Assembly (NCBI GenBank): GCA_963736975.1
Contig: CAVTQY010000001.1
Location: forward strand, 372,001-436,000
Length of the DNA: 64,000 nucleotides
Source: CAVTQY01 sp963736975
Lineage (GTDB): Bacteria > Pseudomonadota > Alphaproteobacteria > Acetobacterales > Acetobacteraceae
Direction: 5' to 3'
The translations under genes were made by a program, and so were the position numbers. Below are positions 54,078 to 63,314 of this stretch, in pieces; positions within the stretch are counted from its first letter, which is position 1; each line of letters starts with the position of its first letter. Below the pieces are notes generated by a model. That model was not told where the DNA came from. It saw only the letters and a program-made list of their open reading frames with translations, and searched no databases.

Positions 54078-55661
54078 ATGGTTGATCCGCTCGCCGGTAC
54101 CGGCGTCCGATCCGCCCGCCGCCTTCATGCGAACCTCCCCTCCCGCTCGCTCGTGGAGCAGGCGCTGCGGCGAGATGAAGGACGGCTCTCGGCTGACGGC
54201 GCGCTGATCGTTGCAACGGGCGTGCATACCGGCCGCTCAGTGCAGGATAAGTTTGTCGTGGACGATCCGACGGTGCGCGACGAGGTCTGGTGGGGCAAGA
54301 TCAACCAGAAGCTCGATCGGGACCATTTCGCGGCGCTCGCCGGCCGTGTGCGTGCCTATTTGCAGGGCCAGGAGCTGTTCACCCAGGACCTTTATGCGGG
54401 CGCCGACCCGGTACATCGCGTCCGCGTGCGGCTGGTCAGCACGGGCGCCTGGCCGGCGCTGTTCGCGCGCAATGTGTTCATCCGCCCCGCAACCGCGGAA
54501 CTGGCTTGCTTCCAGCCGGATTACGTCATCCTCCACGCTCCCCTTTTTCAGTGCGATCCTGCGATGGACGGCGTGCGCAGCGGCACCGCGATCGCGTTGT
54601 CCTTCGAGGACCGCACGATCGTGATCGCCGGTACGGAATATGCCGGGGAGATCAAGAAATCCATCTTCACCGTGATGAACTGGCTCGCGCCTGCGGACGG
54701 CGTGCTGCCCATGCATTGCAGCGCCAATATCGGCCCCGAGGGCGACGTAGCACTGTTCTTCGGCCTCTCCGGCACCGGCAAGACCACGCTGTCCTCCGAT
54801 CCGCACCGCTGCCTCATCGGCGATGACGAACATGGCTGGGGCGATGCCGGCGTGTTCAACTTCGAAGGCGGCTGCTACGCCAAGGTCGTCAACTTGTCGG
54901 CCGAGGCGGAGCCCGAGATCTGGGCGGCCACTCATCGCTTCGGCACGGTGCTGGAAAATGTCGTCGCTGATGCGGACGGACATCTCGATCTTGCCGATGG
55001 CTCGCTGACCGAGAACACCCGCGCCTGCTATCCCGTTGACTATATCCCGCACGTCGTTGCGAGCGGGCGCGGCGGTCATCCGCGCAATCTCGTCATGCTC
55101 ACGGCGGACGCGTTCGGGGTGATGCCGCCGATCGCCAAGCTGACGCCGGCGCAGGCGATGTACCACTTTCTGTCCGGCTATACCGCACGCGTGGCAGGCA
55201 CCGAGAAAGGGCTCGGGGCTGAACCGCAAGCAACCTTCAGCACCTGTTTCGGTGCGCCGTTCCTGCCGCGCCGGCCGGAGGTGTACGGCCGGATGCTGGA
55301 GCAGCGGATCGAGCGGCACAGCGTTGATTGTTGGCTGGTGAACACCGGGTGGACCGGCGGGCAGTACGGCACCGGCCGGCGCATGAGCATCCGGCACACG
55401 CGCACGCTGTTGCGCGCCGCGCTCGACGGCAGCCTGTCGCGCGCACGCTTCCGCGCCGACCCGTTCTTCGGCCTGGCAATTCCGGAAGCCCTCCCCGGCA
55501 TCCCAACCGACGTGCTTGACCCGCGCCAGGGCTGGACCGACAAAGCCGCTTATGATCGCATGGCGCGCGAGTTGATGCAGCGCTTCGAAGCGAACTTCGA
55601 ACCGTTCGCCGGTGTTGTGGCCGATGACGTGCGGCGCGCGGCAATCCGCGCGGCTGCCTGA
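54078..55661 (+). CDS. pckA: phosphoenolpyruvate carboxykinase (ATP)
   Basis: PckA converts oxaloacetate and ATP to PEP in gluconeogenesis. From the ATG at 54078 (GAGGGAG upstream) it has 527 residues with ATGVHTGRSVQDKFVVDD, the kinase-1a motif FFGLSGTGKTTLSSDPHR, GDDEHGWGDAGVFNFEGGCY and NTGWTGGQYGTGRRM. A TTG 19 codons upstream is in frame but less likely. Confidence 0.96.
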   Translation: MVDPLAGTGVRSARRLHANLPSRSLVEQALRRDEGRLSADGALIVATGVHTGRSVQDKFVVDDPTVRDEVWWGKINQKLDRDHFAALAGRVRAYLQGQELFTQDLYAGADPVHRVRVRLVSTGAWPALFARNVFIRPATAELACFQPDYVILHAPLFQCDPAMDGVRSGTAIALSFEDRTIVIAGTEYAGEIKKSIFTVMNWLAPADGVLPMHCSANIGPEGDVALFFGLSGTGKTTLSSDPHRCLIGDDEHGWGDAGVFNFEGGCYAKVVNLSAEAEPEIWAATHRFGTVLENVVADADGHLDLADGSLTENTRACYPVDYIPHVVASGRGGHPRNLVMLTADAFGVMPPIAKLTPAQAMYHFLSGYTARVAGTEKGLGAEPQATFSTCFGAPFLPRRPEVYGRMLEQRIERHSVDCWLVNTGWTGGQYGTGRRMSIRHTRTLLRAALDGSLSRARFRADPFFGLAIPEALPGIPTDVLDPRQGWTDKAAYDRMARELMQRFEANFEPFAGVVADDVRRAAIRAAA

Positions 55662-55691
55662 TCCCTACCTGCAATTCAACAGCGAGGCCTC

Positions 55692-56327
55692 ATGAACGAC
55701 GACCGTCGTGTAACCCTGTTCCATTCCCCCAACACAAGATCGACCGGCGTGCTGCTGTTGCTGGAGGAACTCGGCGCACCCTACGAGCTGCGGGTGTTGA
55801 ACATGAAAGCCGGCGAACAACGCCAGCCCGCCTATCTGGCGGTGAACCCGATGGGCAAGGTTCCGGCCATCCTGCATGACGGCGCGCTGGTAACCGAACA
55901 GGTCGCCATTTACATCTACCTTGCCGACCAGTTCGCCGACCGCGGGCTGGCACCCCCCATCCACGACAGGTTGCGCGGGCCCTATCTCCGCTGGATGGTG
56001 TTTTACGCTGCCTGCTTCGAGCCCGCTCTCGTGGACCGCCACATGCAACGCGAACCCGGCCGCCCGGCGATGTCGCCCTACGGGGACTACGATACGACGC
56101 TCAACACCCTGGCGGCGCAACTCGCGCCCCGGCCCTGGCTGCTCGGCGAGCGCTTCACGGCGGCCGATGTGCTGTGGGGTACAGCGCTGACCTGGACGAC
56201 AGCTTTCGGCCTGGTGCCGGAGCGGACGGAGATCCGCGCCTATATCGAGCGGGTGAACGCCAGGCCCGCGGTTGCGCGTGTGAAGGCGAAGGACGCCGAG
56301 CTGGCCGCCGCCCAAGAAGCCGCCTGA
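55692..56327 (+). CDS. glutathione S-transferase family protein
   Basis: A 211-residue GST with an N-terminal thioredoxin-like domain (FHSPNTRSTGVLLLLEELGA, NPMGKVPAILHDGALVTEQV with the cis-Pro and E-S/Q-type glutathione-binding turn) and an alpha-helical C-terminal domain (LGERFTAADVLWGTALTW). Substrate and physiological role are unknown. It follows pckA by 30 bp. Confidence 0.9.
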   Translation: MNDDRRVTLFHSPNTRSTGVLLLLEELGAPYELRVLNMKAGEQRQPAYLAVNPMGKVPAILHDGALVTEQVAIYIYLADQFADRGLAPPIHDRLRGPYLRWMVFYAACFEPALVDRHMQREPGRPAMSPYGDYDTTLNTLAAQLAPRPWLLGERFTAADVLWGTALTWTTAFGLVPERTEIRAYIERVNARPAVARVKAKDAELAAAQEAA

Positions 56328-56394
56328 TCACCGAACGCTGAGCGCAACTTGGCGGTCCGCCCGCGGTTCCAGTAATGCAGCCGCGGAGGCGAGG

Positions 56395-58257
56395 ATGCCC
56401 GACACTGTCTCGGATCACGTTGTCCAGATCCTGCTCGATTGGGGGGTCGATACCGTGTTCGGCCTGCCCGGCGACGGTATCAACGGACTGGTGGAGGGCT
56501 TCCGGAAAGCTGCCGGCAAGCTACGTTATGTCCATGTGCGGCATGAGGAGACCGCCGCGCTGGCGGCTTGCGCCTATGCCAAGTTCTCCGGCCGCCTTGG
56601 CGTGTGCTTCTCGATCGCCGCCCCCGGGGCTGTGCATCTCCTGAACGGGCTCTACGACGCCAAGATCGACGGCGCGCCGGTGCTGGCGATCACCGGAATG
56701 ACCTACCATGACCTGATCGGCACGCATTATTTGCAGGATATCAACCAGGATTACCTGTTTCAGGATGTTGCGATATACAACCAGCGGCTGATGGGGCCGG
56801 AGCACCTGGAGAACATCCTCAATCTTGCCTGCCGGGCCGCGCTCTCCAACCGCGCCGTCTCGCATGTGGCGATCCCGATCGACATCCAGGCAATGCCCGC
56901 CAGCGCCGAGCGGCGGTTCAAACGCAATGTGAAAGGCCACGTCTCCAAAGCCTACCAGGTGCCGGTCCGCGTCCCCGAGCGCTACCGGATCGAGGACGCT
57001 GCGAAGGCGCTCGCCGGCTGCAGGAACATCGCAATTCTGGCGGGTGCGGGCGCGCGCGGCGCCGGCGCCGAGCTGGAGCAGGTCGCGGAGCGATTGGGCG
57101 CGGTGATTGTGAAACCGCTGCTTGGCAAGGATTGCGTCCCCGATACCAGCCCCTATAGCACCGGCGGCATCGGCGTGGTCGGTACGCGCCCGTCCGTGGA
57201 AGCGCTCCGCACCTGTGATGGGTTCCTCATCGTCGGCTCCTGCTTCCCCTATATCGAATTCCTGCCCAAGCCCGGCCAAGCCGTAGGCGTGCAGATCGAC
57301 GACAAGCCCGAGCATATCGGCCTGCGCTATCCAGTGGAGATCGGGCTCGTCGGTGACGCCCGCGCCACTTTGCGCGAATTGCTGACCAAGCTGCCGCGCA
57401 ACGAAGATCGCAGTTTCCTCACCAAAGCGCAGGAGAGCATGAAATCATGGTGGGCGTTGATGGAGGAGCGTGGAACCTCCGACCACGTCCCCATGTGCCC
57501 GCAAGTGGTGAGCTGGCATCTGCCCGATCTGCTCGCCTCCGACGCGATCATATGCGGCGATTCCGGCACGGTCACCACCTGGGCCGCGCGGATGCGTCTG
57601 CGCGAAGGCCAGCGTTTCTCGTTCAGCGGCACCATGTGCTCGATGATGGCTGCGATTCCCTATGCGATCGGCGCCGCACACGCCTTTCCGGACCGTCAGG
57701 TCATCGCTTTCACCGGCGACGGCTCGGCCACGATGATCATGGGCGAGCTCGCCACCATCGCGCAGTACAAGCTGCCGGTGAAGGTGGTTGTAATGAAGAA
57801 CAACACGCTCGGCCTGATCAAGTGGGAGCAGATGCTATATCTCGGCAACCCCGAATACGGCGTCGATCTGCACCCCGTGGATTTCGTCAAGGTCGCCGAG
57901 GGCTGCGGGCTTCGCGGCGTACGCATCGAAAACCCCGGTATGTGCCGCGATCAGTTGAAGAATGCGCTGGCGATGGACGGGCCGGTGCTGATCGAGTGCA
58001 TGGTCGATCCGTTGGAGCCACCCTGGCCGCCGGTGATCACCTCCGATGAGCAGAAGAAGCTCATCACCGCGGTTGCACACGGCGAACGCAACCGCACCCC
58101 CATCGGCCTGTCGATCGGCCGTCACGCCGTCCAGGAATTCACTTTCGGCGAAAGTCCGTTCGGCGTGGCGGGACGGCTGGTAGAACGGGTCACCGGCCGC
58201 AAGCTGGAGACCACGGGAACGACGCAAAAAGGCGGCGGCTCCGGGCAGGAATCCTGA
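56395..58257 (+). CDS. thiamine-diphosphate enzyme, pyruvate oxidase/PoxB-like
   Basis: A 620-residue member of the acetolactate synthase/pyruvate oxidase family. N-terminal PYR domain: VDTVFGLPGDGINGLVEGF with the catalytic Glu in HVRHEETAALAACAYAKFSG. The central domain is around AILAGAGARGAGAELEQVAE. In the PP domain the ThDP motif runs from GDGSATMIMGELATI to KNNTLGLIKWE. The reaction could be pyruvate oxidation or a related decarboxylation, and the substrate is not predictable. The stop is one base before the next GTG start, so it is probably co-transcribed with the large FAD/Fe-S dehydrogenase. Confidence 0.88.
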   Translation: MPDTVSDHVVQILLDWGVDTVFGLPGDGINGLVEGFRKAAGKLRYVHVRHEETAALAACAYAKFSGRLGVCFSIAAPGAVHLLNGLYDAKIDGAPVLAITGMTYHDLIGTHYLQDINQDYLFQDVAIYNQRLMGPEHLENILNLACRAALSNRAVSHVAIPIDIQAMPASAERRFKRNVKGHVSKAYQVPVRVPERYRIEDAAKALAGCRNIAILAGAGARGAGAELEQVAERLGAVIVKPLLGKDCVPDTSPYSTGGIGVVGTRPSVEALRTCDGFLIVGSCFPYIEFLPKPGQAVGVQIDDKPEHIGLRYPVEIGLVGDARATLRELLTKLPRNEDRSFLTKAQESMKSWWALMEERGTSDHVPMCPQVVSWHLPDLLASDAIICGDSGTVTTWAARMRLREGQRFSFSGTMCSMMAAIPYAIGAAHAFPDRQVIAFTGDGSATMIMGELATIAQYKLPVKVVVMKNNTLGLIKWEQMLYLGNPEYGVDLHPVDFVKVAEGCGLRGVRIENPGMCRDQLKNALAMDGPVLIECMVDPLEPPWPPVITSDEQKKLITAVAHGERNRTPIGLSIGRHAVQEFTFGESPFGVAGRLVERVTGRKLETTGTTQKGGGSGQES

Positions 58258-58258
58258 G

Positions 58259-61200
58259 GTGAACGACATCGGCACGCTAGCGCGCCCCTCCACTCGCAGG
58301 CGCGCCCGCCCTCTGGCGCCGCGGCGAAACGATTACCGGGAGGCCGCGCGCGAGCTGCAGGCGGCCCTCACCCCCCGCATCGCCGGCGAGGTGAGGTTCG
58401 ATACCGGTTCGCGCGCCGCTTATGCCACCGATCACTCCATCTATCGCGCGGTCCCGGTGGGCGTGGTGATCCCACGCTCCGTGGACGATGTGATCGCCAC
58501 CGTCGAAGCATGTCACGCGCGCAAAGTGCCGATCCTGGGGCGGGGCTGCGGGTCCAGTCTGTCGGGACAGACTGTCAACGTCGCGGTCGTCCTCGACTTC
58601 TCGAAATACATGAACCGCATCCTCGCGCTCGACCCGACCGCGCGGTTGGCGAAAGTCGAGCACGGGGTGATCAACGACACGCTGCGCAATGAGGCGAAAA
58701 AGCACGGGCTGACCTTCGCGCCGGACCCGGCAACGCATCAGTGGTGCACGCTCGGTGGCAATATCGGCAACAATTCCTGCGGCGCGCACACCGTCATGGG
58801 CGGCAAGACGGTCGATAACGTCGACGAGCTCGAAATCCTCACCTACGACGGCCTGCGAATGCGCGTGGGTGCAACCTCGGAAGATCAATACGATCTGATC
58901 CAACACGCGGGCGGCCGACGCGCGGAGATCTACAAAGGCCTGAAGCGGATCGCCGAGCAGTACGGCGATTCCATCCGCAAGCATTACCCGCGCATCCCCC
59001 GGCGCGTGTCCGGCTACAATCTCGACGACCTGCTGCTGGAGAATGGATTCCATGTGGCACGATCGCTGGTAGGCTCGGAGAGCACCTGCGCCCTTACCCT
59101 CTCCGCCACGCTGCGGCTGATCCCGTTTCCGTCGCATCGCGCCCTCATGGTGCTTGGCTATGAAGACGCGCCGCGCGCCGCCGACGATGTTCCCTCCATC
59201 CGCGAATTCCATCCGCTGGCGATCGAGGGCTTCGACCAAAAGCTGATCGTCAACGAAGCCCGCAAGGGCAAGACCTTCAGCGGCGAGACCCTGCTGCCGG
59301 ATGGCGAGGCTTGGCTGCTGGTCGAGTTCGGCGGCGATACGCAGCGCGAAGCCAATTCTAAAGTCGAGAGCGCCTTCACGGCACTGAAAACCGGCGGTTC
59401 CGGCGCGCTGGAAATGCGCCTGATTGAAGCGGAAGCGGACCAGGAAAAGCTCTGGGAAATGCGGGAGGACGGCGTCGGCGCCAGCCGCGTTCCGGGGCAG
59501 GAAGAAGCCTGGCCGTCCTGGGAAGATGCCGCCGTTCCGCCCGACAAGCTCGGCAGCTATCTGCGAGAACTCGACAAGCTAAACAAGGAATTCGGCTACG
59601 CATACACGTTGTATGGTCATTTCGGCGACGGCTGCGTCCACTCTCGCATGACCTTCGGGCTGAAGACGGCGGAGGGCGTGGCGAGGTTCCGCCGTTACAT
59701 GGAGCGCGCGGCGGACCTCGTCGTCTCACATGGCGGCTCGCTCTCCGGCGAGCATGGCGACGGCCAGTCCAAGGGCGAGCTGCTGCCGCGCATGTACGGC
59801 TCCGACCTGATTCAGGCGTTCCGGGAGTTCAAAACGCTCTGGGACCCGGAGTGGAAAATGAACCCGGGCAAGGTGATCGACGCCCGCCCGCTGGATAAAG
59901 ACCTTCGCTACGGACCGGATTATCGCCCGAAGGATCTCGGGCCCACCCACTTCCAGTATCCGGAGGATCACTTCTCCTTCGCGAAGGCGATGGAGCGCTG
60001 CTTCGGCGTCGGCAAGTGCCGCTCGCTCGGCGCACGCATCATGTGTCCCAGCTTCCAGGGCACGCGCGAGGAATTCTACAACACCCGCGGCCGCGCCCGG
60101 CTGCTGTTCGAAATGGTGCGCGGCGATACGCTGACCCAAGGTTGGGACGAGCCAGCCATCGCCGACGCACTCGACCTGTGTTTGCAGTGCAAAGGCTGCA
60201 AGCACGACTGTCCGGTCAACGTCGATATGGCCACCTACAAGGCCGAGTTCCTGTCGCATTATTACAAAAAGCGGCTGCGGCCGCGGAACGCCTATTCGAT
60301 GGGGCTGATCTGGTTCTGGGCGCGGCTGGCCCGCTTCGCCCCCGGCCTTGCGAACGAGGCGGTGCGCGCGCCAGGCATCGCCCCGATCGCCCGCTGGATC
60401 GCCGGGATCACGATGAAACGCGAGCCGCCGGCCTTCGCCGCGCAAAGTTTTCAGGACTGGTTCGCCGCCCGACCCAATCCGCGGGCGCAGGACGACACTC
60501 GCCCGGCAGTCGTGCTTTGGCCCGATACCTGGAACAACTATTTCCTACCCGGCACCGCGAAAGCAGCCGTCGCCGTGCTGGAGGATGCCGGCTACCGCGT
60601 CGTCGTGCCGCATCATCGCCTATGTTGCGGCCGTCCTCTGTATGATTACGGCATGCTGGACCTCGCCAAACAGAAGCTGCGCGAGGCGATGGACGTGCTG
60701 CGCCCGGCCGCTCGCGCGGGCATTCCCATCGTCGGTCTGGAACCGAGCTGCGTCTCCGTGTTCCGCGACGAGATGAAAAACCTGTTCCCGCACGATGAGG
60801 ACGCACAGCGACTTGCCACACAGGTCAAGACGTTCGGCGAGCTGCTGCGCGCCACCGACGGCTGGAAGGCACCGAAACTCCACCGCGAGGCGCTTGTGCA
60901 CCTGCACTGCCATCAGCGCTCGGTCCTGTCGCCTGAGGCCGAGGAGGCCGTACTGAAGGACATGGGCTTGGAGCTGGTGAAAAATCCCGCCGGTTGCTGC
61001 GGTGTCGCCGGAGCGTTCGGCTACGAGACGAACCACTACGACGTATCGATGCGGATCGGCGAGCACGATCTGCTGCCGCTGGTACGCAAGCAGGGGCGCG
61101 ATACGCTGCTGATCTCCGACGGTTTCAGTTGCCGCTATCAGGTGAAGCATGGCGCCGGCCGCTGGGCCATGCACCCGGCCGAGGTGGTCCTGATGGCGCG

Positions 61201-61387
61201 GCAGATGCGCGGGCAAATCCCCGAGCAGGTGCCCGAGCAGAATTACCTGGAGCCGCCGGCACGGCCCGGCCTGCGGGACGCGATCACCGTCGGCGCGCTT
61301 GCCGCCGCTGCCGTCGCATTAGGGGCAGGTGCGGTGGCTGTCGGCGCGGCGTTGCCCTCTCGCAAGCGAGCGACCGTCAACCTTTGA
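58259..61387 (+). CDS. GlcD-GlcF fusion: FAD-binding and Fe-S D-2-hydroxyacid dehydrogenase
   Basis: This 1042-residue protein starts at a GTG. Residues ~40-260 are a PCMH-type FAD domain (VPILGRGCGSSLSGQTVNVA, PDPATHQWCTLGGNIGNNSC). Residues ~270-545 are an FAD-oxidase C domain (YGHFGDGCVHSRMTFGL, SGEHGDGQSKGELLPRMYG). Then come two ferredoxin-like cysteine sets (CFGVGKCRSLGARIMCPS; CLQCKGCKHDCPVNVDM) and two CCG motifs (CCGRPLYDYGM, CCGVAGAFGYE) as in GlcF. The last ~40 residues form a hydrophobic segment (AITVGALAAAAVALGAGAVA) before SRKR, a possible membrane anchor. It probably oxidises a D-2-hydroxy acid and feeds the quinone pool. It is coupled to the upstream TPP enzyme. Confidence 0.9.
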   Translation: MNDIGTLARPSTRRRARPLAPRRNDYREAARELQAALTPRIAGEVRFDTGSRAAYATDHSIYRAVPVGVVIPRSVDDVIATVEACHARKVPILGRGCGSSLSGQTVNVAVVLDFSKYMNRILALDPTARLAKVEHGVINDTLRNEAKKHGLTFAPDPATHQWCTLGGNIGNNSCGAHTVMGGKTVDNVDELEILTYDGLRMRVGATSEDQYDLIQHAGGRRAEIYKGLKRIAEQYGDSIRKHYPRIPRRVSGYNLDDLLLENGFHVARSLVGSESTCALTLSATLRLIPFPSHRALMVLGYEDAPRAADDVPSIREFHPLAIEGFDQKLIVNEARKGKTFSGETLLPDGEAWLLVEFGGDTQREANSKVESAFTALKTGGSGALEMRLIEAEADQEKLWEMREDGVGASRVPGQEEAWPSWEDAAVPPDKLGSYLRELDKLNKEFGYAYTLYGHFGDGCVHSRMTFGLKTAEGVARFRRYMERAADLVVSHGGSLSGEHGDGQSKGELLPRMYGSDLIQAFREFKTLWDPEWKMNPGKVIDARPLDKDLRYGPDYRPKDLGPTHFQYPEDHFSFAKAMERCFGVGKCRSLGARIMCPSFQGTREEFYNTRGRARLLFEMVRGDTLTQGWDEPAIADALDLCLQCKGCKHDCPVNVDMATYKAEFLSHYYKKRLRPRNAYSMGLIWFWARLARFAPGLANEAVRAPGIAPIARWIAGITMKREPPAFAAQSFQDWFAARPNPRAQDDTRPAVVLWPDTWNNYFLPGTAKAAVAVLEDAGYRVVVPHHRLCCGRPLYDYGMLDLAKQKLREAMDVLRPAARAGIPIVGLEPSCVSVFRDEMKNLFPHDEDAQRLATQVKTFGELLRATDGWKAPKLHREALVHLHCHQRSVLSPEAEEAVLKDMGLELVKNPAGCCGVAGAFGYETNHYDVSMRIGEHDLLPLVRKQGRDTLLISDGFSCRYQVKHGAGRWAMHPAEVVLMARQMRGQIPEQVPEQNYLEPPARPGLRDAITVGALAAAAVALGAGAVAVGAALPSRKRATVNL

Positions 61388-62264
61388 GCGACTAAGCCCA
61401 AAGCTGATCCCCACGCAGCGGTTAAACACGGCACGGCCGTGCGGGGTTACGGCTGACCGACCGCGCTGCTGCGGTTGAGGTTTGCTGCCCACCATGGAGT
61501 ATCGATCTGGGGCGCGGTGTTGGAAGAGGGGTTGGCTGCCGCAGCGCCGCCGACCAAACTGTTCGGGCCCGTGTGATCGGCTGGCCCAACCATGAGTTCA
61601 TACCGACGGAACCACCATTGCCTTCCGGGGGCCCTGGGCGAAGGCTCGCGCGACAGTGCGAGCGAACAAGCACCGCCAAGAAGAGAATTCCCATAAAGCT
61701 CTCCAACGCTGTTAGTCAGACCGGCGTTTCCGCCAGCGGCTAACAAGGTTACGTCCTGGACTGCCGAAGTGTCATGCCGGATGTTGAGGCTGGAAAGTCC
61801 TATGCAACCGGTGCAGGATTCTTTCAGATCTATTTGTCAGGCGGCTCCGGGGAACCGGCAACGGCGGTCCGCAATGGGAATAAGGTGACGCGAATCGATG
61901 GCAGGCGCCTCGTGGGCGGCATTCTACAATACCAGGAGGCCTCACCAGGCGCTGGGGAAGCGGGCGCCGATGGCGGTCTGGCGTGCTGGATCATCGGCGA
62001 CCTCGGGGAGACGGCTGTGGATATGACGCTGCGCTTGGACAACGCTGTCGCGTTGTCCACATACCGACAGTCGCCGCTGCAGCAGCCATGCGTACCCTAA
62101 TGGTACAGGAGATCGGACCGGTCGCGCTTCCAATTAACGACCCGCGTTCCGTGGTCCTCACTGAAGGGTCCACTTCAGTATGCCATCGCTGGCGGCATAA
62201 ACCGGATGTTAACGCTTCTCCGATATTCTGCTGCAGGGCCCCATGACCCGGAGCGCTGCCTAGG
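61388..62264. other. poorly coding region with gene fragments
   Basis: No convincing gene. On the minus strand 61447-61843 has an open frame with coding-like composition (IGLSSLNIRHDTSAVQDVTL, LLAAGGNAGLTNSVGELYGN, RRYELMVGPADHT) but no good start codon, and it is entered through a stop, so it may be a remnant. On the plus strand 61774-62100 a 108-residue frame (MPDVEAGKSYATGAGFF...) overlaps it. Neither matches a family I recognise. Confidence 0.35.
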
Positions 62265-62969
62265 ATGTCGGACGATCGGTGGGGTGAGTCTGACCGTCCG
62301 GGCACGCTCCGGGTCCCGTTTGTGTTCGTGCGCGACGGCTACCCGGAGCCCACCGAGTGGTTGGCGGCTCATCCGGACCACATCCGCCTGCGGGCAAGAT
62401 ACGTGCCGCGTGAACTGCCACCCGCTCCGGCGCAAACCCGGGCAGACCGGCGTAACTCGCCTTCGAGGAGCTCGCCTATGGTGCCGAGCACGGCAGCACC
62501 CGGCGCATTTGCACCGATCGGCCCTGGAATGATCGGGCCAAATGGGCGCCGCCGATTTCAGCCCCCACCGCAGATCGATCGGTTCCACTATTTCCAGGAG
62601 AGTCCGGTCGCGGCGTTGCTGCGGGCGAACGAGGTGTTCGATCGCATCGGGGCCTCAAGTCTTTTACCTCTCGGCAGTCCAGCGGAGCCGGCGTCAGAAC
62701 CCGACACAGGGCCGCCTGCTTCAGCGCACACCAGCAATACAAACGCCCTTGCGCGCGAAGCCACTGACTTCGCGAATACCGAAACGTTGAGAAGTTACAC
62801 CGCGCATCCGGCTGCCACACCCGACGCAACCACGAGTGAGCCCAGCGGGCTTCTGCCGGCTCAAGCACTCGCGGAACCGCCAGCGGAGGAGGGAAGTTCG
62901 GAGCAGTCCCCGGAGCGTAACGAACCTGGCACATTGCCGATGCAACAAGCACTCGAGGCAGAGCTTTGA
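62265..62969 (+). CDS. hypothetical protein, Pro/Ala/Ser/Glu-rich
   Basis: A 234-residue frame of low complexity after an ordered start (RVPFVFVRDGYPEPTEWLAA, HPDHIRLRARYVPRELPPAP). The C-terminal half is rich in Pro, Ala, Ser, Thr and Glu (SPAEPASEPDTGPPASAHTS) and probably disordered. No signal peptide or known domain is visible. There is no strong ribosome-binding site before the ATG, and the gene sits in a region with mobile-element remnants. It may be real, but the evidence is limited to frame length and composition. Confidence 0.4.
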   Translation: MSDDRWGESDRPGTLRVPFVFVRDGYPEPTEWLAAHPDHIRLRARYVPRELPPAPAQTRADRRNSPSRSSPMVPSTAAPGAFAPIGPGMIGPNGRRRFQPPPQIDRFHYFQESPVAALLRANEVFDRIGASSLLPLGSPAEPASEPDTGPPASAHTSNTNALAREATDFANTETLRSYTAHPAATPDATTSEPSGLLPAQALAEPPAEEGSSEQSPERNEPGTLPMQQALEAEL

Positions 62970-63036
62970 GAACTGTCCAGAAGTCAACGGGCCGGGTACC
63001 TGTAGATGCGGCGCGGTATCTCCACGGCGGTCACTG

Positions 63037-63125
63037 GTCGAGTAGCTCGGCCATTCGGCTCCGCCCTCACAGATCCGGGCAGGCGGCTTTCCCGCACCCG
63101 GCTCTTCCCGGAAGTTACCCGCATT
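63037..63125 (-). mobile_element. 3' remnant of a group II intron (domains V-VI)
   Basis: On the minus strand 63104-63072 reads GAGCCGGGTGCGGGAAAGCC then GCCTGCCCGGATC. This is a domain V hairpin: GAGCCGGGT pairs with GCCCGGATC (one G-A mismatch), GCGG pairs with CCGC around a GAAA-type loop, and a 2-nt bulge is in the expected place. It is followed by TGTGAGGGCGGAGCC and the typical domain VI end CTACTCGAC (63045-63037). No reverse transcriptase/maturase frame lies upstream (63126 onward), so only the 3' tail of the element remains. Confidence 0.6.
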
Positions 63126-63235
63126 GCACACAGATGAAGTCGGCCGGCACGCGATAACGAGGGTCAGTTCGATGCGAACTCACGCCGATCAGGTATATAT
63201 CCAGGCGAGAGGCGCCGAATTCGGGTGCGGTAATC

Positions 63236-63283
63236 TGGATACCGGCTTTTGCCGGTATGACGAAATAGCCGGGATGACAACTC
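63236..63283. repeat. dispersed palindromic repeat (REP-like)
   Basis: CTGGATACCGGCTTTTGCCG then GTATGACGAAATAGCCGGGATGACA. The core ATACCGGC-TTTT-GCCGGTAT (63239-63258) is a perfect 8-bp stem with a T4 loop, followed by a half-copy GCCGGGATGAC. Elements of this form are common intergenic repeats in Proteobacteria. It lies between the intron remnant and the end of the dehydratase gene. Confidence 0.6.
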
Positions 63284-63314
63284 AAGTATCGGTGTTCCGC
63301 GGCTTGGTATAACA

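Noticed and set aside
61422..61746. Two overlapping minus-strand frames as genes
   Set aside because: One lacks a proper start and is entered through a stop; the other is a frame-shadow. They are kept only as a remark in the region entry.
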